64,000 nt of DNA from positions 42,182 through 106,181 of the forward strand of contig CANQXX010000003.1 in assembly GCA_947627905.1 (NCBI GenBank). Direction: 5' to 3'. Both the position numbers and the translations under genes were made by a program. Shown one piece after another: positions 26,948-35,450 of the stretch. The stretch is from an uncultured Clostridia bacterium. Lineage in GTDB: Bacteria > Bacillota > Clostridia > Oscillospirales > Ruminococcaceae. Position 1 is the first letter of the stretch. The number at the start of each line of letters is the position of its first letter. The notes below the pieces were generated by a model. The model ran no database searches and had not been told where the DNA came from. It was given only the letters and a program-made list of their open reading frames with translations.

Positions 26948-26976
26948 ATTATATCACATTCTGTAAAATTTGTCCA
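26948..26976 (-). promoter_or_regulatory. Promoter of integrase gene
   Basis: On the minus strand TGGACA (26971-26976), 17-base spacer, TATAAT (26948-26953). A small hairpin (TTCTG-TAAAAA-CAGAA) lies between it and the integrase ribosome binding site. Confidence 0.75.
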
Positions 26977-26992
26977 GACTTTTTTTATTTTT

Positions 26993-27217
26993 TCAAAGTT
27001 CCATTAGATTGGCAAATTCCATACCATTTAAATACAGAAAATTGTCAATTTTTTCAAGAGTGATGTTTTTGGCATTTTTGTCATACTCGTGCAAAGTACG
27101 TTCCGATACGCGCAAACAAGCTGCAAGTTCAGCATCTGTAACATCTTTTATACTTTGCCAATACCTGATCTTACACCATATCTTTTTATATAACGCTATA
27201 CGTTTCTCCTTTTTCAT
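26993..27217 (-). CDS. Small XRE-type HTH protein
   Basis: A 74-residue DNA-binding protein with a Cro/CI-type helix-turn-helix: DVTDAELAACLRVSERTLHEYDKN, then a shorter all-helical tail. It probably regulates the element's integrase or mobilization genes, or acts as an excisionase; I cannot separate these from sequence. Its ATG overlaps the upstream stop codon by one base (TAATG), so it is translated from the mobilization transcript. The integrase gene follows it. Confidence 0.8.
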   Translation of the reverse strand: MKKEKRIALYKKIWCKIRYWQSIKDVTDAELAACLRVSERTLHEYDKNAKNITLEKIDNFLYLNGMEFANLMEL

Positions 27218-28311
27218 TATCGTTGATCTCCTTTCTCAAAATGTTTTACAAGTAAGTAAATAATGATCGGAACAGTGATCTTAAGCAATATAAAAGAAAT
27301 CAATGCAATTATAAACATAAGAAACAAATTCAAATGAATAACTGTTTTTACCATATCGCCCATAAAAACTATCGTGCCAAGATCAAGAAGTAAAAATGCA
27401 AGAACAGTTTTGGTGAAAATTTCTTCCTTGAAATTTTTTATTACTGCACGAATAAATTTAAAAGCAAACTTCCCGATAAAGAATATCGCCGTTAAAATTG
27501 CAAATATCAGCAGTATCGGTATTACCCACCGGAAAATTTTTTGTGCAGTAACGTTATCAATGTATGCCGTAAGCTCTGCCGTTTCTGAAAGCAGCCATTT
27601 AATTTTGTTGAATACCTTGATAAAAGAGCTACCTGCCGTTTTTACCGCCAGAATAAAATCATTTATTACAACGGTATTTCTTAAAAGCGCAAGAACAGTA
27701 ACAAATAAAGCGTACAGCAACGGGGCAAAGAAAAATATCGTATTTGTATGTGCAGTAATGTGTTCTGCAAAAGCGGATATTCTTTGAGGAATGGTTTTTC
27801 TTTTTACTATTTTTGCTACACGTTCATTTATGACAGAATCATAACGATTTACAAGGCGATTGAAATAATCGCGGTCTGCTTCTGCTTTGCTTTGTATTCC
27901 TTTGAGTATGAACTGTTCCTTTTCAAGTTGAGCTAAAGCATATTGATACTTATCCTGATCGCAGCGGTAACATCTGTCTTTATATTCGATCCGCGGCGGT
28001 CTTTTGTTTAAACGTTCGATCTCATTTTGCAAGGCTTTCTTTTCACTTTCAGCGCGAATAGCGGTTTCTTCTGAATCTTTCCTGCCGTTCTCGCTCTCGT
28101 TCAGCTTCTGCTTCAAGTTCTCTATTTCTTCGGTCAAGTTCCTGCTGTTCCCGTACTGCTCGCTCATTCTGTCGGCTTCTGCGTTCAATTTCCTGATCAA
28201 TAAATCCTGCTTGTATATCCGCGTCTGTAATTCCGAGATCATCCTGTCCGTATCCACCGAAATCTTTTCTTCCGCCGCTGTTGCTCCTGTCTGCAAGTTT
28301 ATTAAACTCAC
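27217..28311 (-). CDS. Coiled-coil membrane protein beside relaxase (DUF6040-like)
   Basis: A 364-residue protein of unknown function. Residues about 20-110 form a charged coiled coil (EEIENLKQKLNESENGRK), a CYRCDQDK motif follows, and residues about 185-355 hold four or five transmembrane helices (FFFAPLLYALFVTVLALL, IPILLIFAILTAIFFIG and others). I recall proteins of this layout (DUF6040) next to relaxases in clostridial mobilizable elements; that name is from memory. The start is a GTG with AAAGGAG nine bases upstream. Its first 263 bases overlap the relaxase gene in another frame. It may tether the relaxosome to a helper transfer pore. Confidence 0.8.
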   Translation of the reverse strand: MSLINLQTGATAAEEKISVDTDRMISELQTRIYKQDLLIRKLNAEADRMSEQYGNSRNLTEEIENLKQKLNESENGRKDSEETAIRAESEKKALQNEIERLNKRPPRIEYKDRCYRCDQDKYQYALAQLEKEQFILKGIQSKAEADRDYFNRLVNRYDSVINERVAKIVKRKTIPQRISAFAEHITAHTNTIFFFAPLLYALFVTVLALLRNTVVINDFILAVKTAGSSFIKVFNKIKWLLSETAELTAYIDNVTAQKIFRWVIPILLIFAILTAIFFIGKFAFKFIRAVIKNFKEEIFTKTVLAFLLLDLGTIVFMGDMVKTVIHLNLFLMFIIALISFILLKITVPIIIYLLVKHFEKGDQR

Positions 28312-29065
28312 TTAATATCGCTCCTTTCGTGTATTTTGCGCCTAACTTTTCTCCACGGATAGCTTTTGCTTTTTGTGGGTGCTTGTAGGCAATCGTTTTT
28401 TCTGTATTGCGTGTAAGAACGATCCCGTATTGTTTGAGAAATCGTTCAAAATCTTCAATGCAGGAAACAAATTTAAGTGCAAGATCGATAACTTCCGTCA
28501 ATTCCTGTTTCCAGCTTGTTCCTCCCCGAAGAATTATCTGCCTTTCCGCTTGACTTTGACGTACAGCTTCTTTTGTAGGTTTACGAAAATTTACAACGGT
28601 AAGATTTTCACGTTCTGCTATTTCGTTAGAAAAATCTTTAATTTCAGTGTATCTTTTCGGCGAGATCTGCAACATTTTTCCGTTGTCAAAATTTACGGAA
28701 TTGATCACAATATGAGAATGAATATGCCTGCGGTCATTGTGAGTTGCAATAACAATTTCACTATGCGAAAAAAACTTTTTGCACAATTCTTCTGTCAAGG
28801 CATGAGCTTTTTCGGGAGAAATATTATCTTCCGGCGAAAAAGAATGAATGAAGTGATAAAACTTTCTGCTGTTTTTGCTTTGTGCTTTTCCGAACATATC
28901 AGCCGTCATTCTGAATTGCTTCGCGTAGTCCGTTTTATCATTAAGCATAATTGAGGAAACCATATATGCCTTTTGAGTTATATATGTAAGAGTAGGACGC
29001 GGCGAAGTTTTAAAACCGCCCTTGCCTTTGCACTTTTTACTCTCGGCAGCCTTGAATATCGGCAT
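28049..29065 (-). CDS. mobA: MOBP-type relaxase
   Basis: DNA nickase that starts conjugative mobilization of the element. The metal-binding three-histidine motif HNDRRHIHSHIVINSV lies near residue 110, with the preceding FYHFIHSFSPEDNISPEKA typical of MobA/MobL enzymes. The likely nicking tyrosine is in the N-terminal THR/PTLTYITQKAYMV stretch. The C-terminal third is Arg/Glu-rich and forms a coil (QELDRRNRELEAEAERERE); it is read over DNA that also encodes the next gene. It follows mobC with one base between. At 338 residues it is shorter than many, lacking a primase or helicase extension. Confidence 0.93.
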   Translation of the reverse strand: MPIFKAAESKKCKGKGGFKTSPRPTLTYITQKAYMVSSIMLNDKTDYAKQFRMTADMFGKAQSKNSRKFYHFIHSFSPEDNISPEKAHALTEELCKKFFSHSEIVIATHNDRRHIHSHIVINSVNFDNGKMLQISPKRYTEIKDFSNEIAERENLTVVNFRKPTKEAVRQSQAERQIILRGGTSWKQELTEVIDLALKFVSCIEDFERFLKQYGIVLTRNTEKTIAYKHPQKAKAIRGEKLGAKYTKGAILSEFNKLADRSNSGGRKDFGGYGQDDLGITDADIQAGFIDQEIERRSRQNERAVREQQELDRRNRELEAEAERERERQERFRRNRYSR

Positions 29066-29066
29066 A

Positions 29067-29399
29067 TTATATCCTCCTGTTCAGCTTGCAGATAAAAAGT
29101 CTTACTTCTTCATATGCTTTGACACAACTTTCAATTGTAATTTCAAAAATTCCGCCGAGTTCACCTGTCTGATTGAAATGTCTTGCAAGCTGATTAAGGT
29201 TATTGCCTTGTCTTTTCAATTCGGTAGTAAGCTCTGTAAGACCATTCGGAACGATTATATCTTTATGGCGTACAAGTGCCATAATAAAGTCGGAACGGCT
29301 TTTTGAACCTGATCTTTTCATTTTTGAGATAAATTCGGCAAATTCTTTTTCCGTGAGCCGTACTATCATTTGTTTGTTTCGCAATCTGTTTTCTTCCAT
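29067..29399 (-). CDS. mobC: MobC-family relaxosome protein
   Basis: Accessory protein that melts or marks oriT for the relaxase. The sequence QMIVRLTEKEFAEFISKMKRSG begins a ribbon-helix-helix-like N-terminus, and the C-terminal LKRQGNNLNQLARHFNQTGE is the MobC hallmark. The frame is open to 29432, but the ATG at 29399 with GAAAGGA upstream is the better start, giving about 110 residues. It is the first gene of the mobC-mobA run and abuts the hairpin-rich oriT candidate. Confidence 0.92.
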   Translation of the reverse strand: MEENRLRNKQMIVRLTEKEFAEFISKMKRSGSKSRSDFIMALVRHKDIIVPNGLTELTTELKRQGNNLNQLARHFNQTGELGGIFEITIESCVKAYEEVRLFICKLNRRI

Positions 29400-29640
29400 A
29401 TTTTTATCCTTTCCGTGCGGTTTCGCACACATCTTTTTGGGGGCATTCGGGGGATTCCCCCCCGAACGAGGCGCCGCTTGCGGCGGTCAACAGGCGGACT
29501 TTGGATAGCCTGTTGACGTACCTCGCTTTTCTCTCCTACGGAGCGATCAGGATAGCCATTTGTGGCTATCCGTTTTTGCTTTTTGTCTGTGAAAATCTGT
29601 ACTTACTGCGGCGTATTGCCGCAGTAAGTACACTCTCTTT
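29400..29640. other. Hairpin-rich region, candidate oriT
   Basis: No gene is seen between mobC and the ParR-like gene. Here, GC-rich DNA packs several inverted repeats: GTGCG/CGCAC (29415-29428), TTCGGGGG/CCCCCGAA, CAACAGGC/GCCTGTTG (about 29488-29515), GGATAGCCA/TGGCTATCC (about 29550-29571, followed by T-runs on the plus strand), and a perfect 14-bp-arm palindrome at 29599-29631 with loop GTATT. Upstream of mobC-mobA is the usual place of oriT in MOBP elements. The nick site cannot be named. Confidence 0.55.
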
Positions 29641-29659
29641 CAGCAAACATTTTCTTTCC

Positions 29660-29820
29660 GATACCGATTTTTGCATTTACCGATACTGCTTTTTTCAGAA
29701 AATACATTCTCCTGCTTTAAAATGATACCGATAATTTTGATGAGAAAAACACATTTAAAAATCGGTATAAAATCAGCAAGTCAGTGATACCGCTCAATTT
29801 TAAAACCGTACCGACAGCGC
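29660..29820. repeat. Iteron-like TCGGTATC cluster
   Basis: About six copies of TCGGTAT(C) or its complement GATACCGA occur in 160 bases: near 29662, 29679, 29723, 29760, 29790 and a weaker one near 29808, in both orientations. The cluster abuts the end of the ParR-like gene. It may be the centromere bound by the ParR-like protein, or replication iterons. Confidence 0.6.
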
Positions 29821-29821
29821 A

Positions 29822-30202
29822 TTAATTTCCTACAAAATCGAAATCTATCTCGCTTTCGGCGGTATCGGAACTGCCGTTTTTTGAAGCAGATTTTTCGATA
29901 AAAGAAAATTCCGATAATTTGCTTGAAATATACGCCGCCATAAAAGTCGGCATAGCCTTTTCAACGCTGATCCTTACGGCATCAACAATGCGGTTCACAA
30001 AAGTTTCTTCTCGTTCCCGTGTTTCAAAATACGGATCGGTTTCCAATCTTTCAAGCCGTTTGAAATATTCCGTTACTGCATTTGCAACGACCTTATTAAT
30101 AGACTTGTGAGTTTTCCTGTCCATGTTTTTAAGGAGAGCATATGCTTCACGGTATGGTGATTTATCAAGATTGAATCTTAAATTTGTGCTCCAGATCATC
30201 AA
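29822..30202 (-). CDS. ParR-like DNA-binding partner of ParM-like protein
   Basis: A 126-residue protein encoded directly after the actin-like gene with a 4-base ATGA overlap. The N-terminal part (NLRFNLDKSPYREAYALLKN, then KSINKVVANAVTEYFKRLE) looks like a ribbon-helix-helix DNA-binding domain; the C-terminal part ends in an acidic tail (ESEIDFDFVGN), a feature used by ParR proteins to contact ParM. Family assignment rests on this position and shape. The repeats downstream would be its binding sites. Confidence 0.75.
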   Translation of the reverse strand: MMIWSTNLRFNLDKSPYREAYALLKNMDRKTHKSINKVVANAVTEYFKRLERLETDPYFETREREETFVNRIVDAVRISVEKAMPTFMAAYISSKLSEFSFIEKSASKNGSSDTAESEIDFDFVGN

Positions 30203-31116
30203 CTGCTCCTCCTTAACGAATTAAGACAAATTGTTTCGTAGCCTTTAGCCGCCGCGCAAATATCTTCAATAAGCACAACGTTGGAAAGATCAATTTCTGC
30301 AAAATTTTTGATGACCGAAACACCGCCGCCTGTTATGTATAATTTCATAAGTTCGGAATTATACTCGTACTTTTCAAGAGTTTCAAGAACCTTTTCGGAA
30401 TAAATCCTGATCTGCGCCGTAATGCAGTCAAGATACTTTTTGCCGATATTGGCATTGCCGTTACGGATAATGTTTTCAATTATCGTATCTTCTATCTTAA
30501 TTCCGAATTTGTCAAGAACAGCGTTCTTTGCGGCTGTCATACATTGATCTATTCCCAACTTTTCAGTGTAGCACTTGCTTTCCACGGGGCGTTTGTTGTT
30601 GATATACATAATGTTTATTGTGCCATTGCCTATATCTGCGAGCATATTTACGCCGTTCATTTCGCCAAGTTTGCCGATCACCGCCGCATAACCCTGCGGA
30701 TAGACGGAACAGCCTACAATATGTATCTCAAAACGTTTTTTCTTGAAAGTAAAAGTCACTTCGGAGTTTTTCAGAAGATATTTTCTGAAATCCTCCCTTT
30801 GACTTTTAACCCACGTCAAGGGCAATCCTGCGGCAATGTAAACGTCCGCTTCATAGATATTTTCCCTTGACAATTCTTTGGCGATCCCGAAAAGTGTGGC
30901 AGCATAAAAATCATTGTCCTCGGTCTTGTCGGAAATAAACGGCTTGTGTCCCTCACCAAAGCGATAGTACAGTCCGTCATAGAAAAGAACATTTCCCTCA
31001 AATGTCGGTTCAGTATCGTAAACAGTGACTCCCGTGGGCGTTACGGTATTTGCCGTTTTGATGTTGCCATAACCGTGATCTATCCCGATTATCTTTAAGT
31101 TTTTGAATACTTGCAT
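30199..31116 (-). CDS. parM: ParM/StbA-type actin-like segregation protein
   Basis: Actin-fold ATPase that forms filaments to segregate plasmid-like DNA. The phosphate 1 motif GIDHGYGNIKTAN is at residue 11, the phosphate 2 block MLADIGNGTINIMYI near residue 155, and the adenosine block YITGGGVSVIKN near residue 260. At 305 residues it fits the Alp/ParM group of Firmicutes plasmids. ATG is preceded by GGAGG. Its presence implies that the element, or an ancestor, spends time as an extrachromosomal replicon. Confidence 0.9.
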   Translation of the reverse strand: MQVFKNLKIIGIDHGYGNIKTANTVTPTGVTVYDTEPTFEGNVLFYDGLYYRFGEGHKPFISDKTEDNDFYAATLFGIAKELSRENIYEADVYIAAGLPLTWVKSQREDFRKYLLKNSEVTFTFKKKRFEIHIVGCSVYPQGYAAVIGKLGEMNGVNMLADIGNGTINIMYINNKRPVESKCYTEKLGIDQCMTAAKNAVLDKFGIKIEDTIIENIIRNGNANIGKKYLDCITAQIRIYSEKVLETLEKYEYNSELMKLYITGGGVSVIKNFAEIDLSNVVLIEDICAAAKGYETICLNSLRRSS

Positions 31117-31273
31117 TTTTTACCTCCATGTGATATACTTATTACAGATAAACTGTACCGTTCCCGCGGTGAACGGTATTCGTCCGCCTGTAATTACAGT
31201 ATAACTTTTTTTGAACAGTCCTGACAGGACAAAAAGTTGCCCAAAAGTTGCCCGAATTTCGGAGGTGCTGAAA
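31117..31273. promoter_or_regulatory. Divergent control region between parM and STAND gene
   Basis: This 157-base region separates divergent genes. It contains the inverted repeat ACCGTTC/GAACGGT around CCGCGG (about 31157-31176), a second one TGTAATTACA (31190-31199), CCTGACAGG (31220-31228), and two abutting copies of AAAAGTTGCCC (31232-31253). These look like operators. No perfect promoter is visible; a TATACT box lies on the minus strand near 31199. Confidence 0.55.
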
Positions 31274-33271
31274 ATGAGTGTTTTGGATTTTCCTGCCGTA
31301 CTTTCTCTTATAGCCGACTATTCAACGGCTGTTACCCATAATCAGATATATATCAACATTTTTAACAGCTATCTTGTTGAAAGCCGTAAACTGTTTTCTG
31401 TTGAGGAATATACGGTTTCAAAAATAAAAAGCGGAAAGAAATCTGTTGAGAAAGAGTGCAGACTTTATTACAACGATCCCGAAAACCGCAATTTAATGTC
31501 AAAAGATATTCGCGAATTGATACTTCCGAACATATCGGATAAATTCGGCTCATGCTCCGCTGTCCGTGATCTGATAATTTCCGACAGTATGGACGATAAA
31601 GACAGAGAACTTCTTTTAAGCAAATATCCGAAAACAGAAAATGAAATTTCTTCATTCCTTGCAGATGTTGTAATATTTTCACTTAATCGTCCCAACAAGC
31701 CCGACGCAAGATCGCCGCTGATGTCGGAGAGAATAAATATTCCTGCCATATCATGCTGTAAATATTTCTGCGGACGTAAAAAAGAGCTTCAAACATTATC
31801 AGAAATGCTTGAAGCTCACGATAAAATATTCATTTCAGGTATCGGCGGTATTGGGAAAAGTGAATTTGTAAAAAAATTTATCAGGGATAAAAAGTCAAAA
31901 TTCACAAATATTTTGTTCCTGACATTTTCGGAAAATCTGAAAAATACAATAGCGTACATCAATTTCAAAGGTGATAGACCTGATGAAACCATTGAAAACT
32001 TGTATTCTCGGCATTTGGATTATCTGCGTACAATGGGTAGTGATACGCTTATAATAATAGATAATTTTGATATTTTCCCGGATGATGATTTGAATTTTAA
32101 TGATATTCTTGAACTTAGCTGTAAGATAATATTTACAACAAGAACTCATCTGGAAAATGATTTTGATGTTCTTGAAATCAGGAATATTGACATAGATTCG
32201 TTTTTTGAAATGGCAGAACAACTTGAAGTAAAATACGCAGATAAAGAAGTTTTGAGAGAAATTTTTTCGGCTCTGCATGAACACACACTCGCCTGTGAAC
32301 TGATCTTGCGATTAATGAAGAAAAGCACATATTCAGCCGATGAACTTCTGGAAAAGATACGGACAGAACACGTTTCACTTGACATTTCCGACAAAATACG
32401 AAAGGACAAGTCGGCTACTTATTATGAACACATTCATCAGCTTTTCAGACTTTTTGCTCTTACGGACGAGCAGAAAAATGTTATGCGGCTGCTTTCACTT
32501 ATACCTGTTTCAGGTATAACCGACAGATACTTTATGCAGCTTACGGATCTAAAAAATATGAATGAAGTAAACGAACTTAATGAGATCGGATTAGTCAATT
32601 ACGAAGATCATCTGATAACTGTTCACCCACTTATTTCCGAAGCTGCCGCCGCTGATTTTTCTCCCGATATGGACAATATAAAGAATTTTTTAGATACTCT
32701 TATAGGAGAATTTCAATATCATTTATATAGTGAAAGAAATATTATGCGGCAAGCCGTAATTCTTGAAATTTCCGACAGGATCGTTGAGTTTGCAAAGAAA
32801 AATGATATTGAACGTTACTTTTATTTTTTAGTAAATGCTTGTCCTTATGCAGAAACTTTTGAAGATAAAGACAGAATGCTCTTATACATTTCGGAAATGG
32901 AAAAGCATTTTGACAATATTTCGGACGATCTTTCCAAAGCAGTATATTTTATGTCAAAAGCAGCATATGCAATGCTTTTTGAAAACAGTTCCGCAAGTGC
33001 AATAAAATTTACAAGGAAGGCAATGAAACTCGTTCCTGACGTCCTTGAATTTAAGCGGGATTATTCAAAAAGAGAAGTTGCATTGTGCTTTAATATTTAT
33101 AACAATCTCGGAAATTTCTATATGAGCAATCATGAACCTTACAATGCCCAAAAATATATTGACCTTGCCAAACAGGTTTGTGAAACATACAAAATACCAA
33201 TATTTGAGTTCCCTGCATTGGTTGACAATCTTAGAAAAATATCATCTGAAAACCCACAAATGATAAATTGA
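31274..33271 (+). CDS. STAND (NB-ARC-type) ATPase
   Basis: Signal-transducing P-loop ATPase of 665 residues. An N-terminal region of about 170 residues (VLDFPAVLSLIADYSTAV...) has no fold I recognise. The NTPase follows: a CGRKKELQTLSEML entry motif, Walker A SGIGGIGKSEFVKKF, Walker B TLIIIDNFDIF, and IIFTTRTH as sensor. A winged-helix-like part and a TPR-like C-terminus (ALCFNIYNNLGNFYMSNHEPYNAQKYIDLA) complete the STAND plan. Start is the ATG with GGAGGTG upstream. Such ATPases act in anti-phage defence or in regulation; which one here is open. It is the only plus-strand gene in the element. Confidence 0.8.
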   Translation: MSVLDFPAVLSLIADYSTAVTHNQIYINIFNSYLVESRKLFSVEEYTVSKIKSGKKSVEKECRLYYNDPENRNLMSKDIRELILPNISDKFGSCSAVRDLIISDSMDDKDRELLLSKYPKTENEISSFLADVVIFSLNRPNKPDARSPLMSERINIPAISCCKYFCGRKKELQTLSEMLEAHDKIFISGIGGIGKSEFVKKFIRDKKSKFTNILFLTFSENLKNTIAYINFKGDRPDETIENLYSRHLDYLRTMGSDTLIIIDNFDIFPDDDLNFNDILELSCKIIFTTRTHLENDFDVLEIRNIDIDSFFEMAEQLEVKYADKEVLREIFSALHEHTLACELILRLMKKSTYSADELLEKIRTEHVSLDISDKIRKDKSATYYEHIHQLFRLFALTDEQKNVMRLLSLIPVSGITDRYFMQLTDLKNMNEVNELNEIGLVNYEDHLITVHPLISEAAAADFSPDMDNIKNFLDTLIGEFQYHLYSERNIMRQAVILEISDRIVEFAKKNDIERYFYFLVNACPYAETFEDKDRMLLYISEMEKHFDNISDDLSKAVYFMSKAAYAMLFENSSASAIKFTRKAMKLVPDVLEFKRDYSKREVALCFNIYNNLGNFYMSNHEPYNAQKYIDLAKQVCETYKIPIFEFPALVDNLRKISSENPQMIN

Positions 33272-33361
33272 TATATCGGATTGCTACATAATGTTAAGCA
33301 ACTCCGGCTAAAATAAATTTGCAAAACGAATAAAACGAACACCTTTCAGTTGTACAAAAAA

Positions 33362-35203
33362 TTATTTACGAATTATTCTGCTTAACAATTTTTTGAAATT
33401 ATCTTTACATTCATCTCCCACATTATATGTTTTATTATTAATAGCATTACATAACAATTTGGCTAATAATGCTTTGCTAATATCTTTTGAAATATTATTT
33501 TTATTTTCAAATCTATCAAGTTCTGACTTTGTTAGTACGTCCTCAATTGTAAATGGGTTTTCAATATAAGTTTTGTTATTCAATTCATCTTTAGTTATTT
33601 CTTTAGTATAACAGTAATTGTTTTCAAAAAAACCACCAAACTTTTCTTCAAACACTTTTCCACCTTTTACAACTCCTTCATTATCATAATCAAACAAAGC
33701 TATAAAATCACATCCCCACCCATACAAGATAGTACAAATATTAATTATATTACTTGCTCCCTGTGATGGAATAAATGCAATTGAATCCATATCATATTTT
33801 AATAATTTTGCCATGGTATGCAGATAAATATAATCACTAATACCTTCGGTTACAATGTTCAGCTTACCTTGTGACGGTCCAAACATACTTCCAAAATTCA
33901 TGCCAATAGCATTTATAATTGGAGCAAGTGTATCCTCTCTGCATTTAATGGATAATTCAGAATCATATGCTGTTTTATGTATGTAAGTAAAACCATCATT
34001 ATTTTTTTCAATCGCACGTATCCTGTAGATACCATCATTATCAGTATCTATCATATATGGCGAGTGAGTAGTATATACTATTTGATTACCATTTTCCGAT
34101 AAATTATAAAAAAATTTCAGCAACTCTTTTTGAGCATTTATATGCAAGTAAATTCCAGGCTCATCAAACAAATATACAACATTTTTTCCTATTAAATTAT
34201 TTGCTTTTGCATTAATATATGTATTTAAATACCAACGCAATCCATTGCTTCGTTCGGAGAGCAGCAATGCATTTCCTTCATTTGATTTAACAGTAAATAT
34301 TGCGTTGTTATTATTAAAATCTACATCTAAGTATATTGATTCAGCATTATAAAATTGTTTAAAATCTGTATTTATAATCTTATTTAACTTTCTCTTTATT
34401 TTATTTCTAATTGCAATTTTATTTCCATCATGTCCATTTTTTATTGCCTGTAAAAAATCTTCAGCACTAATATCTAATAATTTTACTATATCAAAAAGCA
34501 AACTATTTGATGTAGATGTTGTTAATTCTCTCTTAGCATCATCATAGTTATATACATCTTTTAGAGTTTTATTAATATCTGTATAAAAAATGGTTGGTAA
34601 AAAATTTATTAGTTTATTCCAAAGCATTTCTAATTCATTATATATTTTTGTTACATCATCTATTTTACTTTTATCTATAGTGTTCAATTTCCCTTTGTAA
34701 ACAGACAGTCCTTGATTAATGGTTGGTATATCTAAATATTTATTTGATATAAGTGCATTTATGAATTTTTTATAGTTTTCTAATGATTGATCAGTCAATT
34801 TAAAAGGGTTTTCACCTAATATCTCCATTAGTTCTTTAATCTTTTTCCCACAATTATTGTTATAGTAAAATAGTATACCGCCTGTAGCCTTATAAGATTG
34901 TGGATCAATAATTATGATTGAATCCATTTTATTTATATAATTGTCATCTTTTTCATTATATTGCGGTTTTAACGTGATCTGAAAAGCCATGTCATTTACC
35001 GTAACATCTTTATTATTTGTTTGCGGAGTAAAAGCTTCCTTATTAAAACCAAGAAGATTGATTTTTGATAAAGCTTCTATAATATTACTTTTCCCACTCT
35101 CGTTTTTCCCAATAATTGCAGTGATTTTGGGTTCAAGAATAAGTTCGTTTTTTTGTGTACCAACAGACTTATAGTTAATAATTTTTATAGAATGAATATA
35201 CAA
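33362..35203 (-). CDS. OLD-family ATPase/TOPRIM endonuclease
   Basis: Overcoming-lysogenization-defect type nuclease. The ABC-type ATPase has Walker A IIGKNESGKSNIIEAL at about residue 33, the signature near LLLSERSNGLRWYL, and Walker B VYLFDEPGIYLH. The C-terminal TOPRIM domain has IVTEGISDYIYL (catalytic Glu) and IALFDYDNEG (D-x-D). OLD proteins cut phage or invading DNA. GajA of Gabija is a relative, but no UvrD-like GajB is adjacent. The TTG at 35203, nine bases after GAGG, is the likely start. Base composition is far more AT-rich than the chromosome, a sign of recent transfer. Confidence 0.88.
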   Translation of the reverse strand: MYIHSIKIINYKSVGTQKNELILEPKITAIIGKNESGKSNIIEALSKINLLGFNKEAFTPQTNNKDVTVNDMAFQITLKPQYNEKDDNYINKMDSIIIIDPQSYKATGGILFYYNNNCGKKIKELMEILGENPFKLTDQSLENYKKFINALISNKYLDIPTINQGLSVYKGKLNTIDKSKIDDVTKIYNELEMLWNKLINFLPTIFYTDINKTLKDVYNYDDAKRELTTSTSNSLLFDIVKLLDISAEDFLQAIKNGHDGNKIAIRNKIKRKLNKIINTDFKQFYNAESIYLDVDFNNNNAIFTVKSNEGNALLLSERSNGLRWYLNTYINAKANNLIGKNVVYLFDEPGIYLHINAQKELLKFFYNLSENGNQIVYTTHSPYMIDTDNDGIYRIRAIEKNNDGFTYIHKTAYDSELSIKCREDTLAPIINAIGMNFGSMFGPSQGKLNIVTEGISDYIYLHTMAKLLKYDMDSIAFIPSQGASNIINICTILYGWGCDFIALFDYDNEGVVKGGKVFEEKFGGFFENNYCYTKEITKDELNNKTYIENPFTIEDVLTKSELDRFENKNNISKDISKALLAKLLCNAINNKTYNVGDECKDNFKKLLSRIIRK

Positions 35204-35299
35204 ATGTAATCGCCTCAATTTCTATATACAATATCATTTATTATGTTCACAATTTTTAAATACAGATAAATTGAAATATCAATAAACTAATTTTTTCCA

Positions 35300-35352
35300 T
35301 TTTACTCTCCTCCACTTAACCTCTGATCATCTTTATAAGCTCGTCAAGTATT
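35300..35352 (-). pseudogene. Relic 3' end of an MmeI-like gene
   Basis: On the minus strand, DNA around 35305-35345 encodes ILDELIKMIRG then a stop and shares AAGATG(T)ATCAGAGGTT(A/G)AGTG with the last codons of the restriction-modification gene at 38172 (CVAELMKMYQRLSENN). A one-base deletion shifts the frame. It looks like the surviving tail of a second copy of that gene. Confidence 0.5.
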
Positions 35353-35450
35353 TTTTTCTGTTATATTTTATTGTAAATTTTAAAATTATTTATTATGAAA
35401 TCTTATTGCGGATTGCCATAAATAATTTGCATATATAAGCTGTTAATTAT

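Noticed and set aside
33362..35203. A complete Gabija system
   Set aside because: The ATPase/TOPRIM gene resembles GajA, but no UvrD-like GajB is adjacent; the neighbours are a HEAT-like protein and a STAND ATPase.
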